Below, in pieces: positions 33,293 to 43,800 of a stretch of DNA of 64,000 nt (positions are counted from its first letter, which is position 1; every line of letters starts with the position of its first letter). Source of the stretch: Flavobacteriales bacterium. Its GTDB lineage: Bacteria; Bacteroidota; Bacteroidia; UBA10329. The stretch is taken from assembly GCA_021739695.1 (NCBI GenBank), contig JAIPBM010000006.1, forward strand, positions 124,001 to 188,000. The letters are read 5' to 3'. The notes under the pieces were generated by a model that ran no database searches, had not been told where the DNA came from, and worked only from the letters and a program-made list of their open reading frames with translations. The position numbers were made by a program, and so were the translations under genes.

Positions 33293-34512
33293 CCTTTTAA
33301 CATGATCTCTTTAGCCATTTTCATGGGCACACTGATGTATTTCTTCTCCATGTATTCCATCATTTTCTCCAAAACCTCACGCGATTTTGGGTCCAATGCT
33401 TCCAACTCTTTATTAAAAACCTGATTGATGGCACGCTCACGGATTTCCTTCACCACTTTCGGAATTTCCTTCATCGAAAGTTCCACTTTCCGCTCGCGTA
33501 GCAAACGGTCAAATTCGTTCATCTTATCGTTGATGAGCCGCTTGCAAACCTCCAGTTCCTTTTGTCGTTGTTCCAGATTCTTGCGTGCTTCCTCCTTCAG
33601 ATTTTCGATGCCGATGTAATGGATATTGTTCTTCCGAAGCACTTCTAATTCAATGTCGGAAGGAACAGCCAGATCAACCACCACCTTTTGAGAAAGGTCA
33701 GAACCGATCAACTGCCGATAAAGACGATTGTTGATAATGGGCTGCGAAGCGCCCGTACAGCTGATCAGAATATCGAAAGGCTCGTTGAAATCCTTCAATT
33801 CACTCAACGGAAATGCGTTTCCTTTCAGCGATGCGGCCAACTCCTCAGCCTTTGCCAAGGTTCGGTTGAAAACCGTCACCTTTCCGAATGGCGCTTTTTT
33901 TAGATACAGTGCCATGGTCTGATTGGTCTGTCCCGCACCAATAATGACAATATGTGGCGGATGATCGATTTCCACTTCGCGCATTTTACGATACGCCAAA
34001 GACACCACCGAAACCGGATTCTGCGCGATCTGCGTTTGTGTGTAAATGAGCTTGGCCGTTTCAATAGCCGAGCGGACCAGCAAGCGCAATCGATCTCCGG
34101 TCAGACCCAGTTTCTGGCATTTTTCATAGGCTTCGCGAACTTGTGTGATGATCTCGCGTTCGCCCACCACAAGCGAATCGATGGAACTTGACACGTAATA
34201 AAGATGCTGAAGCGACTTTTCGCCTTCAAAGGTTCTGCTGTGGTTGGTAGCCCAATCAATGTCGGTTGAATTCCATTCTGGATTAAAAGCAGCAAAGAAT
34301 TTCCTTCGGAAAGGCTCGTCCAACTCATGCTCCGAGATCATCATGAATTCAACTCGGTTACAAGTCGAAACGTAAAGCAGTTCCTCCAACCCAAGCGATG
34401 CTTTCAAATTAGAAAGCCGAGCTTCCAAAGCATCGTCTTCGATGTGCAACCGACCAATGTCTTTCAACTCGGTGGTTTTGTGCGTAAATGCGATGGTTTT
34501 AAAATGCTCCAT
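33289..34512 (-). CDS. hemA: Glutamyl-tRNA reductase
   Basis: A 407-residue protein. STCNRVEF with Cys51 is the catalytic site that forms a thioester with glutamate from Glu-tRNA; GAGQTN at 192-197 is the NADPH-binding turn; and a C-terminal dimerisation helix follows. It catalyses the first committed step of C5-pathway heme synthesis. It leads the hemA-hemC-hemD operon. The terminator for mscL lies just before it, so the heme operon must start its own transcript between about 34513 and 34585. Confidence 0.96.
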   Translation of the reverse strand: MEHFKTIAFTHKTTELKDIGRLHIEDDALEARLSNLKASLGLEELLYVSTCNRVEFMMISEHELDEPFRRKFFAAFNPEWNSTDIDWATNHSRTFEGEKSLQHLYYVSSSIDSLVVGEREIITQVREAYEKCQKLGLTGDRLRLLVRSAIETAKLIYTQTQIAQNPVSVVSLAYRKMREVEIDHPPHIVIIGAGQTNQTMALYLKKAPFGKVTVFNRTLAKAEELAASLKGNAFPLSELKDFNEPFDILISCTGASQPIINNRLYRQLIGSDLSQKVVVDLAVPSDIELEVLRKNNIHYIGIENLKEEARKNLEQRQKELEVCKRLINDKMNEFDRLLRERKVELSMKEIPKVVKEIRERAINQVFNKELEALDPKSREVLEKMMEYMEKKYISVPMKMAKEIMLKG

Positions 34513-34585
34513 GAAGTGATTTGGACTTCGCAGCGCGAAGATCGTTCAGCAATTTGTTTGCTATGTCACGGAAATGTCACGGAAT

Positions 34586-34619
34586 AAAAAAGCCGTTCCA
34601 TTTGCGGTGGAACGGCTTT
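34586..34619 (-). terminator. Intrinsic terminator of mscL
   Basis: A perfect 12-bp stem AAAGCCGTTCCA / TGGAACGGCTTT with a 7-nt loop. On the minus strand it ends in a run of T, placing it as the terminator of the leftward mscL gene ahead of hemA. Confidence 0.88.
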
Positions 34620-34638
34620 GGATCTAAATCCGAAAAGA

Positions 34639-35058
34639 TTATTTCTTCAGTAAATCTCTGATCTCTCCCAAAAGAACTTCTTCATTTGAAGGAGCTGGTG
34701 GAGCAGCAGGCGCAGCTGGTGCAGCTTCTTCTTTCTTCTTGGCAGCATTCATGGCTTTTACCATCAAGAAAATGGCAAATGCTACGATCAGAAAATCGAA
34801 TGTTACTTGGATGAAATTGCCGTAGTTGATAGATACAGCTGCTGCAGTTTCAACTCCATCAGCTCCCATAACTGCTTCAGAAAGTACGAATTTCAAATCC
34901 TTGAAATCCATTCCACCGATCAACAACCCCAATGGAGGCATTAGCACATCGGACACAAACGAGGCTACTATTTTCCCAAATGCACCTCCGATAATGATAC
35001 CGATGGCCATGTCCATTACATTGCCTTTCATGGCAAACTCTTTAAACTCTTTTAGCAT
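34639..35058 (-). CDS. mscL: Large-conductance mechanosensitive channel
   Basis: A 139-residue protein with the MscL signature: [20 protein letters not shown] at the N-terminus and first helix, [15 protein letters not shown], and the second helix [20 protein letters not shown]. An Ala/Pro-rich linker and the conserved C-terminal helix ([14 protein letters not shown]) follow. As a pentamer it opens under membrane tension to release solutes on osmotic downshift. It is a single-gene unit with a strong terminator. Confidence 0.96.
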   Translation of the reverse strand: MLKEFKEFAMKGNVMDMAIGIIIGGAFGKIVASFVSDVLMPPLGLLIGGMDFKDLKFVLSEAVMGADGVETAAAVSINYGNFIQVTFDFLIVAFAIFLMVKAMNAAKKKEEAAPAAPAAPPAPSNEEVLLGEIRDLLKK

Positions 35059-35168
35059 GATCTTTTGATTTTATGGTTAATGCTGGAAAAATACGTGAAA
35101 TACTTATTTCGGTGCATAACGTTAATTGAGAGTTATTACCATGAATTCAGGTAGCGTATTTTTGCTGA

Positions 35169-36353
35169 ATGATGCGACAGCTTCTTTCCCTCCTTCTTCT
35201 TATTCCGTTTCAATTATCTGCTCAACCGGAAATCACGCTTTCTGAAAACAGCAAAGTGAGTTTGGTAACCTGCGGGCCAGGCGAAGAATTGTACGAAGCT
35301 TTTGGTCACACGGCCATCCGAATCTATGATCCCAGCCTTGGTTTTGATGCGGTTTACAACTACGGAACCTTCGATTTCAATCAACCGAATTTCTATTGGA
35401 ACTTCGTTCAAGGACGTTCGATGTATATGCTGGATGTGAACCGATACGCCAATTTTGTCAGGGCTTATCAGTATTACAACCGTTCGGTTCGAGAGCAATT
35501 CTTGAATTTGACCTTAGGCGAAAAACAGGCTTTGTTTGATAAGCTTACGTGGAACGCACAAGAAGAAAACCGGGAATATCTCTACGATTATTTCTTCGAC
35601 AATTGCTCTACGCGTCCGCGCGATGTGATCAATGACGCATTGGGCGGGAAAATTGAATTTGATTCGACCTTTTTGGGAGATGATCGACTTTCGATTCGTC
35701 AGCTCACCGATCTCTACATCATCAAGGAACAGCCTTGGGGCGATCTTGGAATCGATCTTTGTTTAGGTGCGGTGATTGATAAACCTGCCACTTCCATGCA
35801 ATACATGTTCCTTCCGGAAAAACTGGAAGAGGCTTTTGATCATGCATACGTTTTGCGTGATGGAGAACGCATTCCGCTTGTGGAAGAAAAACAGACAACG
35901 TTCCAAGCTGCGCCAGTGGTCAGAGAGAAAAGTTGGTTTGTGCCGCAAGTGGTTTTCGTTGGTTTTCTGCTTATCAGTGCTGTGTTTCTCACCATTTTCC
36001 GCGTTGCAAAAAGATCAACACGCATTTTTGATGGGCTGCTTTTCATGGCAACAAGTTTTATCGGCTGGAACGCGATTTTCCTTTGGTTCTTCACCAACCA
36101 TTTTTCTGCCGATTACAACTGGAACATCCTTTGGTCGTTGCCCACAAATGCCATTTTCGGATATGCGCTAATGAAGAAAGAACGTTCAAAATGGACGCGC
36201 ACATATGCCCTGTTCTTAATTCTGCTCTACGCTGGACTTCTGGTCGGATGGAATTACGTGCCACAATTGTTGCACTACTCGCTCAGATTCTTGGTGGTTT
36301 TGCTCCTGTTTGTTGCCGTAGGCGTTTTCAGAACAAGCAGCCCAAAACAATAG
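35169..36353 (+). CDS. DUF4105 protein, probable lipoprotein N-acyltransferase (Lnb-type)
   Basis: A 394-residue protein. A signal peptide (LLSLLLLIPFQLSAQ) is followed by the DUF4105 domain with candidate catalytic His47 (AFGHTAIRI) and Cys146 (FFDNCSTRP), and then by several membrane helices from about residue 255 to 385. DUF4105 proteins have been reported as the Bacteroides lipoprotein N-acyltransferase Lnb. I recall this from the literature and have not checked alignment here. The product would complete tri-acylation of lipoproteins at the inner membrane. Confidence 0.8.
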   Translation: MMRQLLSLLLLIPFQLSAQPEITLSENSKVSLVTCGPGEELYEAFGHTAIRIYDPSLGFDAVYNYGTFDFNQPNFYWNFVQGRSMYMLDVNRYANFVRAYQYYNRSVREQFLNLTLGEKQALFDKLTWNAQEENREYLYDYFFDNCSTRPRDVINDALGGKIEFDSTFLGDDRLSIRQLTDLYIIKEQPWGDLGIDLCLGAVIDKPATSMQYMFLPEKLEEAFDHAYVLRDGERIPLVEEKQTTFQAAPVVREKSWFVPQVVFVGFLLISAVFLTIFRVAKRSTRIFDGLLFMATSFIGWNAIFLWFFTNHFSADYNWNILWSLPTNAIFGYALMKKERSKWTRTYALFLILLYAGLLVGWNYVPQLLHYSLRFLVVLLLFVAVGVFRTSSPKQ

Positions 36354-36362
36354 CTTCAATTT

Positions 36363-36746
36363 TCAGCTTGCTTGTACCAACTTTATCTGCATAACGGTGG
36401 CAATGCTCAGTGCGCGCTCCTTTGCCAAATGCGCTTTCATGCCTGAGAAATGATTGTCAACGGTTTGGTTGAAATGTTGCAACCATCGGTCGAAATGCTC
36501 CTTCTTCAAAGGTTCTTTTGTGTTCAGATCCATGTGAACGCGCATCGGATTTCCTGCATATTTATTGGATCCTAAAAGCTGATCCTCCCAAAAATCAACA
36601 AGCCTCGGAAGATGTTCATCCAGATCAAGTGCTACAACTTCCGTAAAAAGAAAGCCTACCAGTTCATCAACCAGCAACTTATCGTAGAATTCTCGAATGA
36701 TCAATTCAATGTCAGACCGCGTTTCGATGTCTCGTAAAGCGGTCAT
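36363..36746 (-). CDS. Group III truncated hemoglobin
   Basis: A 127-residue globin. It shows the group III pattern: IREFYDKLLVDELVGFLF at the start, HLPRLVDFWEDQLLG in the middle and KKEHFDRWLQHFNQTVDNHF with the proximal-His region. It likely binds oxygen or nitric oxide; its physiological role is not settled. It overlaps the upstream hypothetical gene by 4 bp and belongs to a leftward group with that gene and the PIG-L deacetylase. Confidence 0.87.
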   Translation of the reverse strand: MTALRDIETRSDIELIIREFYDKLLVDELVGFLFTEVVALDLDEHLPRLVDFWEDQLLGSNKYAGNPMRVHMDLNTKEPLKKEHFDRWLQHFNQTVDNHFSGMKAHLAKERALSIATVMQIKLVQAS

Positions 36747-37213
36747 TTCGATAATGATTCGAGGTTATCGAACATGATATTCTTGTTTTTCAGTTTACCC
36801 TCTTCCAACTGTTCAATCAGTTGTTCAATGGCACAACAGTAGTCGTTATACAGCACTTCCAAACTGATATGAAGCACTTTTTCGGAGAAACCAAGATGTT
36901 GTTCAACAGCGTTGGAATGAACGACAATGGAATTGGCGGGTAGCATGCAATGCGCAAGATGGCTGCGCAATTGACCATAAAGATCCAATTGCCGATTGGC
37001 ATTGGCGTACTCGGCAGGAAACAACTTTCGTACAGCAATGGCAAACCGTTTCTTTCCTTGACCTTTTGCTTTAAACGGAAGCGGATCTAAAAGTGCACCG
37101 GCCGTTTCTATTCCGTGAACCATGCTGATGAGCAAGTTCAACTGAACATCCGAAGCTTTCATCTTCTTCACTTCGTCCAATAAAAATTGCTGCGCGAAGC
37201 GTTTAGAATCCAT
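36743..37213 (-). CDS. Hypothetical helical protein
   Basis: A 156-residue helical protein without signal peptide or membrane segment. It contains KKRFAIAVRKLFPAEYANAN and RSHLAHCMLPANSIVVH; no family is recognised. It meets the PIG-L gene at 37213 (1-bp overlap) and the globin gene by a 4-bp overlap, so all three are likely co-translated. Confidence 0.7.
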   Translation of the reverse strand: MDSKRFAQQFLLDEVKKMKASDVQLNLLISMVHGIETAGALLDPLPFKAKGQGKKRFAIAVRKLFPAEYANANRQLDLYGQLRSHLAHCMLPANSIVVHSNAVEQHLGFSEKVLHISLEVLYNDYCCAIEQLIEQLEEGKLKNKNIMFDNLESLSK

Positions 37214-37923
37214 CAGAGCTTATCGGTAAGTTCCGCCAAAGGTGGTTTGTGATCTTCTCCAAAAATTTCGAAATACACATGGTGGCCAACACTTTGGCGC
37301 ACGCCACTTGCAGCAATCGTGTCTTGATAAGTAACGTAGCAATCAAGTGCCTTGTCCATCATTTCGCGGTTTTCAGTATTAGCGGTAACGATGCAATCGA
37401 TATTTTCTTCGGAAGAATGTTTCAACCTGATTCCTCCCGAAAATGTTGGTCCGCCACCATCAGGAATTGTGAATAAAGCCAAACGCTTCAGATAGCTGGC
37501 ACCTTCATCTTTCATATCGAGATACAACCTTTTCACCACGGCATGACAAACCAAATGATCGTGAAATCCGCTGATTCCGTGCACCGCATAGGTTACGATT
37601 ATCTCAGGTTTCAATCGTTCAATTTCTTGCTTGATCTCGCTGGCAATTGCTCTCGGATCCATTTCCGAAAGGCCGCTGTCTGGCATGTCAAGAACAGTCA
37701 TACCACTTAAACCAACCGTTTTCTCTACGTCCAACATCTCTTTGTGGCGCAGCTCTCCCATTTCTTCGACCGACAAACCCAGATCGAAGCGTTTTTTAGT
37801 GGCTCCGCCTTTGGTTAGCGTCAGTAGAAAAACATCATCGCCACGCTCCAACTGGTGGTGCATGGCGATAACAGGTCCGAACGATTCATCGTCCGGATGA
37901 GGGAAAATGTATAAAATGCGCAT
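37213..37923 (-). CDS. PIG-L / LmbE-family deacetylase
   Basis: A 236-residue zinc hydrolase. PHPDDESFG (His9, Asp11, Asp12) is the metal and catalytic motif, and SGFHDHLVCHAVVK carries the later metal-binding His. The family removes acetyl groups from N-acetylglucosamine-type substrates such as bacillithiol, mycothiol or GPI precursors; the substrate here is unknown. It ends 1 bp before the downstream gene and lies 1 bp after the coiled-coil lipoprotein stop. Confidence 0.9.
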   Translation of the reverse strand: MRILYIFPHPDDESFGPVIAMHHQLERGDDVFLLTLTKGGATKKRFDLGLSVEEMGELRHKEMLDVEKTVGLSGMTVLDMPDSGLSEMDPRAIASEIKQEIERLKPEIIVTYAVHGISGFHDHLVCHAVVKRLYLDMKDEGASYLKRLALFTIPDGGGPTFSGGIRLKHSSEENIDCIVTANTENREMMDKALDCYVTYQDTIAASGVRQSVGHHVYFEIFGEDHKPPLAELTDKL

Positions 37924-37924
37924 T

Positions 37925-38794
37925 CTAGTTTGTGGCGATTACCAGCACTTTAGAATTCCTCCAAAATGCATCTGGGTCGCTGATCACCAATTTGGCTACT
38001 TTTTTACCTTCCTCAACAAATTCGTATGAGTCTTTAGGATGTGGAGTAACCAACTCAGCTTTCTTGGCATCGATGGCTATTTCCTTCACTTCTTGGATAT
38101 TCACTTCAGCAAGGTCTTCCAAGTTCATATCTTCAGATACGACTTTCACACCACCCAGACCGAGAAACGCTCCTTCCTTGTCAACGATGTTCTTTTCGCG
38201 CAACTCCTTGGTCGTTCCCAAAATCCAAAATCCTTTTTGCAACTCATCTTCTTTCGTTTGCAAGGCCTGGTTCTTTTCCTGAATCACTTGAATTCTTCGT
38301 TCGTTCTCCAATGCCAAGCGATCCACGCTTGACATCAACTTGTCGATGTAGATGTTCGCTTCTGCCAAACCTTCTTTCAGCATCGCAATTTCTTCGTCTT
38401 TCTTTTTCAGATCATTCTTCAAATTAGTCAGCATCTGCTTCAGGTTATCAGACGAAATAGAACTTTGCTCAAGTTTTTTCTCCAGCGTTTCTATCTGACT
38501 TCTTGTGCGCTTCATGTTATCGTAAATGAGCATCATATCGTCTACAATGGCATCTTCTGCATTTGTAGAAGTTTCGCCCGAAATGGCACGTGCCGTAACA
38601 ATCCCTTCCAATTCCTTGATGCTATCCAAGTTCGTTTGGATGTTATTGAGCGATGCGATGAACGAATCGATGTCTTGATCTTTCTGAGCTGCCAATTGCT
38701 GCATTTCAGTCAGTTTCAGTTCAAGTTCCTTCTCTCTTTGGTCGCACGATGCTAAGAACAGCATGCTCATTAATATGATTCCGATGTTTTTCAT
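37925..38794 (-). CDS. Coiled-coil lipoprotein of unknown function
   Basis: About 289 residues from the ATG at 38794 (MKNIGIILMSMLFLASC, lipobox Cys17); the longer frame adds 6 residues. Residues 20-200 form long coiled coils (ELELKLTEMQQLAAQKDQDI and DNLKQMLTNLKNDLKKKDEE). The C-terminal part has a small globular domain (GFWILGTTKELREKNIVDKE) seen in Bacteroidota envelope proteins of unknown role. It lies in the leftward group with the PIG-L gene. Confidence 0.82.
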   Translation of the reverse strand: MKNIGIILMSMLFLASCDQREKELELKLTEMQQLAAQKDQDIDSFIASLNNIQTNLDSIKELEGIVTARAISGETSTNAEDAIVDDMMLIYDNMKRTRSQIETLEKKLEQSSISSDNLKQMLTNLKNDLKKKDEEIAMLKEGLAEANIYIDKLMSSVDRLALENERRIQVIQEKNQALQTKEDELQKGFWILGTTKELREKNIVDKEGAFLGLGGVKVVSEDMNLEDLAEVNIQEVKEIAIDAKKAELVTPHPKDSYEFVEEGKKVAKLVISDPDAFWRNSKVLVIATN

Positions 38795-39050
38795 GATAAG
38801 TTGGTTTTTCAAAAATTGAAATTAGAACAAATGAACGGCACCGACCATCACATTCGTAGCATCCAATCCAAATTTAGTGCTTCCGATCAGAGATCAGGTC
38901 TCTACTTCAATCAATTTTGTTCCAATTAGCTAACGAAACACTTTAACAGACATTATTGGCGGTTTGAAAATCTAACAGATCTTAACAACTGTTTGGCAAC
39001 TTATTAGCTTCATTTTCGACTTTCGCACGATAGTTGCTTACTTTCGCCTT

Positions 39051-39827
39051 ATGTCAAAAACAACAAAAACCATTATGCCTTTATTGAATCGATTATCTCT
39101 TGCTGCCGTCCTATTTTGTATTTCATTTTCTGCTTCTGCGCAAGTAGTTGGCGGAATGAACTTCAAGCTTGAAAAACTCTACATCGAAGAAAAATTTGAA
39201 GATGTTGCCTACAAAGGAGAGAAAATGCTGGAGGACGACAAGTACAGCAAAGACCCTGAGATCTACCTATACGTTGCAATGGCCTGGTACGAGATCAGCC
39301 AGACAAATGACGAGAAGAAGAAAGAGGAATATCCGAACGCACTGCGCGATGCTTTTAAATATGCAGCTCGTTTTTACAAGAAAGACAAGGAAGGAACTTG
39401 GTATGATGACAATGCCGATTTCTTCAACGATCTGGCAAAAGGCGGAATTGCAGAAGCAGCTCAATACGTAGATGATGATAAAAAGTTGAGAAACGCTGTT
39501 TCGACCTATAAATACATGACCAAAGCGATGCCTGAAGATTACAACCTATTGTTCTTCAAAGGTGTGCTCGAAAACAAGAATCGAAATACAGGACAAGCAG
39601 AGCGCGACATTCAGCAAGCGATGAACGGACTTATTCCATTGTATGAGAATCCTAAATACAAACCAAGCAAAGCCACAGCGCCTGCTTTGGAAGATGGCAT
39701 GCTTAGATGGACAGATGCGATGCTTGAAATGAACTATGCCGATTCTGCCAAAAAGACCATCAACTGGGCTTTGAAGTTTTTCCCTGAAAGCGAAAAAGTA
39801 AAAGCAAAAGCAGAGAAGCTGAAATAG
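39051..39827 (+). CDS. Secreted TPR-like protein
   Basis: A 258-residue protein. A signal peptide with a longer N-region (SLAAVLFCISFSASAQ) is followed by helical pairs of TPR type (DPEIYLYVAMAWYEISQTND; YNLLFFKGVLENKNRNTGQA; YADSAKKTINWALKFFPESE). It probably scaffolds protein contacts in the periplasm or at the envelope; no enzyme motif is seen. It ends at a convergent junction with an inverted repeat holding both stop codons. Confidence 0.8.
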   Translation: MSKTTKTIMPLLNRLSLAAVLFCISFSASAQVVGGMNFKLEKLYIEEKFEDVAYKGEKMLEDDKYSKDPEIYLYVAMAWYEISQTNDEKKKEEYPNALRDAFKYAARFYKKDKEGTWYDDNADFFNDLAKGGIAEAAQYVDDDKKLRNAVSTYKYMTKAMPEDYNLLFFKGVLENKNRNTGQAERDIQQAMNGLIPLYENPKYKPSKATAPALEDGMLRWTDAMLEMNYADSAKKTINWALKFFPESEKVKAKAEKLK

Positions 39828-39853
39828 CTTACCGCGGAAACGCTATTTCGGTT
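39818..39853. repeat. Inverted repeat at a convergent gene junction
   Basis: GAAATAGC and GCTATTTC form an 8-bp stem that contains the stop codons of both flanking genes. There is no T-run, so it may slow polymerases or stabilise mRNA ends rather than act as a strong terminator. Confidence 0.45.
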
Positions 39854-40187
39854 CGTATTGGTAAAGTAAGATCTGCGAATTGCAGATCTTGAAACGCATA
39901 CGTTCCAAATCCGATTCCAACTGATATTCTTTGCAAGGCGTGTCTCTCACCTTGCTTTCGTTAAAAAGCACATCAGATTCTTTGATGCGCGAAACAAGCA
40001 GTGAGTCGGCAAAGGGTAATTCAATTCCTTGTGCAATAACCACGGAATCAACTGCAAGTTCTTCAATCACTCGGTCGGCTGGAAGCCACGCAGGGAAATC
40101 CCGATCCCGGATCAAAAGAGCATAAACCAACAGACAACCTAAGGCTGTGCCGAAGGCAAAATATCCAAAGCGCTGAAAGAAGTTCAT
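39843..40187 (-). CDS. Single-pass membrane protein, unknown function
   Basis: A 114-residue protein with one N-terminal membrane helix (FGYFAFGTALGCLLVYALLI) and a small outer domain containing KVRDTPCKEYQLESDLERMR and ICNSQILLYQYEPK. No family is recognised. It overlaps the upstream TPR gene by 4 bp, so the pair is coupled. Confidence 0.75.
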   Translation of the reverse strand: MNFFQRFGYFAFGTALGCLLVYALLIRDRDFPAWLPADRVIEELAVDSVVIAQGIELPFADSLLVSRIKESDVLFNESKVRDTPCKEYQLESDLERMRFKICNSQILLYQYEPK

Positions 40188-40858
40188 TTGCCTGTGTTTC
40201 CTTTTAGCAGATTTCCCGTAAAGCGTAGGAATTCAGAACGCTGTTCCTTATTGGTAAAAACGGAACGTATCGTATCCCAATAAGTGTTTGTCACTTCTTT
40301 TACTTCTCGCTCTTCAGATGTGAGTTGAATGGTGTGGTCGCCAGCTTTCATGGAAAGCGTGTCGGCTTCCTCAAACCTCCGCTGCGCGGATGATTTATAT
40401 CCTTGTTGCTCCTCGCACATTCCTAAATTATTGAGCGTGATCGGGTCTTCAGGATCGAGTTCAATCGCTTTTTTATAATCGGCAATTGCTCCTTCCACAT
40501 CACCAAATCCGTTTCTGACAAAAGCGCGTAACGAATAGCGATAACTGTAGTTCGGGTCCAATTCCACGCATCGGTTCAGGTCAGACATGGCGCCATCGGT
40601 ATCTTTCAGTCTGAGTTTTGTGACTCCCCTATCACTGAGGTACGTTACATTATTGGGCGATAGTTCCAGTGCGCGGTCGAACTCAATAAGTGCCATAGGA
40701 ATCTTATCCAATTTCAAATGGCATAAAGCAACATAATAGATGGCTAAATGATTTACGGGATTGGAATCTACCGCCAATTGAAAACGCTTTAGAGCAGATT
40801 CAAGTTCTCCTTTCTGTAATGCGATTTTTCCTTCTTCAATATGCTCGTCAGTTATCAT
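40184..40858 (-). CDS. TPR-repeat protein
   Basis: A 224-residue cytosolic protein with about four TPR units, including DGAMSDLNRCVELDPNYSYR and GAIADYKKAIELDPEDPITL. These are protein-binding helices, and no other domain is seen. It overlaps the small membrane protein by 4 bp. It starts 24 bp after the large helicase-nuclease stop, probably on the same transcript. Confidence 0.88.
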   Translation of the reverse strand: MITDEHIEEGKIALQKGELESALKRFQLAVDSNPVNHLAIYYVALCHLKLDKIPMALIEFDRALELSPNNVTYLSDRGVTKLRLKDTDGAMSDLNRCVELDPNYSYRYSLRAFVRNGFGDVEGAIADYKKAIELDPEDPITLNNLGMCEEQQGYKSSAQRRFEEADTLSMKAGDHTIQLTSEEREVKEVTNTYWDTIRSVFTNKEQRSEFLRFTGNLLKGNTGK

Positions 40859-40882
40859 GGTGCAAAGTTACTGATGCGTTGG

Positions 40883-43800
40883 TCAAACTTTCACAATTCG
40901 TTCTTCATCCAAATAAACCAGCAGACCTTCCACTTGTTCGAAACCCAATTCGTGCATTGCTTCTTTGTAAACTGCCATTTGTTGATGATGTTTCTTCAAC
41001 TCTCCGCCCGTTTTGTAATCCAACACCCAAGCATGATCATCTGCAGAAACCACACGGTCTGGACGAACCCATTTACCATTCGCAAGTTGGATATCAGCTT
41101 CATTCCTGATCTGTTTTCCATCCGAATAGAGTGCCACCAATTCGTCTTTTGACATAAGATGTTGAATCTTCGTTTTCAACGATTCTGTTTCTGCCTTTCC
41201 TATTCTACCATCTTCAACCAAAAGGGCCAATGCTGCATCAATGTCTTTTTCTGTTTCGATGGTCGCCATCGCTTCATGGATCAGAATACCCAGATTTCGA
41301 GCATCATTTGGATCTGCGGTTTTCCATCGCTCTTTGGATGGTCGTGAAATGCTTATCCGTTGCTTCCAAAAAGGATCACCTGTTGATGCGATTACGTAAT
41401 CATTCTTTTTCCCCTCCTTCTTCTCTGTCTTTACCCGATCACCGAGTTGAAAACTGAATTGTTCTCTCACCTTTGAATCCAGCACGGAAACATGCTCGAA
41501 AATATATTGGATGGCTGTAGATGGCGATGAATCTTTGGCATTCGCATTTTTCAATTTTCCACTCACATACAATCTCTCTTTGGCACGTGTAAGCGCAACG
41601 TACATTTCGTTCAGCATATCCATTTGCTGAACAGCCACTTCACGATTCAGGTCTTCTGCAAACGGAGTGGCAGAAAGCGAATCGCTCGCTTGTACACGCA
41701 ATCGGTCGAGCGGTTTGGTTCGCTCATCATCCATATAAACCCAAATGGAATTTTTCTTCCTTGGGTCAGGATAATCGGCATACGGATGCATGACGACCGG
41801 AAACTCCAAGCCTTTGCTTTTGTGTATGGTCAGCAAGCGAATGGAGTCGCTGTTTTCGGAAAGCGCAATGGATCTTTTGGCTCTTTTCTCAGACCAAAAC
41901 TCCAGAAATCCTGACATATCGTTTCCAGTGGTTTTGCCAAAACCCAACACTTCATCCATAAAATAAGTGATGTACGCATCCTTCGCATTATTGAATACTG
42001 CGTGTTTGAGATGCTCAAAAATTCCAAAAAGCGATTCTTGCTTCAGCGCTGCCCAACTGAGCGTTGGAAACAGTTCTGCCAAAAGCTGAATGACCAAGGT
42101 TGGGTCTTTTCTCTGGTTGACGAACATCAATCTTTCGGAGGTCATTTCGGTGTCGTTCCGCACCAATCCTAAATTCTGAATGAGTTCGGCAATATTCACC
42201 CGATTTTCGGGCACATGAGCAAATGTGGCAAGATTAACGAGCAAGCGAACGCTTGGTGAACTGTTGATTAACAGTGATTCGTTGGAAACCACCTGAAGCT
42301 CGTTACTTATAAGGTACTGCGCCAGTTTTACCGCTTCCTTATTCGTTCGGCAAATAATGGCAATATCGCCAGCGGCAAAACCATCTGCAATGCAATCTCT
42401 CACCCATTCAAGAATGCAATCCTGCACCATCGCGTCATATTCTTCCCTGTTAGATTCGCCTGGAAAGAAGCGAAGGGAAACCAAACCTTGGCGTTTGCTA
42501 GAAGGCGTCTGCTCGTTTCCTTCGTACATCTTCTGAAGCGATTCGGGCATGTAGGTCTTGAGCGAACTGAACAGCGCGTTATTGAAATTGACCACTGTTT
42601 CTGAAGAACGATAATTGAAAGCGAGATTTTCAACCTCCGCATTGGCCTTCAACACTTGTTCGCGTTGATTGATCACCAAGCTCATTTGCGGTTGATCAGC
42701 TAACTGCTCTTTCAAATAATCGGTACGATGAATGTCTGGCAATTGCACAAATTGCTGCACATCACCACCTCGCCAGCGGTAAATGCTTTGCTTCGCATCG
42801 CCCACAACCAGGCAAAGATTATCGTGCGCCAAACTTTCGTCAATCAGCGGCAGCAAATTGAACCACTGAAGCACACTCGTATCTTGAAACTCATCTACCA
42901 GAAAATGCTTGTATTTGTGTCCGATACGTTCGTAAATGAACGGTGCAGTTTCGGTCATTACCACCTTGCTTACGATATGGTTGAATTCCCCAATGTGCAG
43001 TAGTTCTTCTTCCGTTTGCAACTGCTGTTGAATGCGCTGCATTTCATCTAAAAGCGCAATGCTGTAAATGTGGTCGAACACCAGTTGCAGGAACCAGTTT
43101 TCAGCGTTTATCTGAATGATCTGCCGCGTGTTCTCTGCCAGTTGCATTTTTATTGCGTCCAAGGCCATTTCATCTGCAGAAGTTGCTTTTCCGCTCATCC
43201 ATTTGTCCTCTTCGAGTGTCTTAATGACGTAGCTATTGGGATCTTTAACCGATCCTTTTGACGCGTTGCTCAAGAAGCCATAAATACCTTTCGCTCCTTG
43301 AAAAAACTTATCCGCGCTTAAGCCATTTGCTTGGATTTCGCCTAAACTGCTCTGTCCAAGTGCTACCATCCGAGCGGCACTAGCAGAAAGTTTCGACCGT
43401 AGTTCACTGCGGAGCTCGTTGAATTCTTGCAGTCCGATTGTTCGGAGTCTTTCCAGATGGAATCTGCTCTCTTCGCTAAAAAGTGTGGAAGCAAATTGTT
43501 CGAGCAGCGCATCTATCGACCAATTCCCTTCTTCATCAATCCGAGATTGTACCACGTCAATAAGCGCAGCGGTCAAAACCCTATCCTCGCCAACCATCTG
43601 CAAGAGCTGCTTCACCACCTCGTGCTTGATTCTATCCGTATCAAGTTCAACTTCAAAATTGATGGAAAGTCCAAGATCTTGGGCAAAGGTTCGAATCACC
43701 TTGTGCGTAAAATGGTCGATAGTGCTGATGCTGATGTCGGAATAATGGTGAAGCATATGCCGAAGCGTTTGCTGCGCACGCATTTGCAGCACCGATTCTG

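Noticed and set aside
34562-34584. ATGTCACGGA repeated twice before hemA
   Set aside because: A very short direct repeat, 11 bp apart, with no symmetry; could be a regulator site but evidence is too weak.
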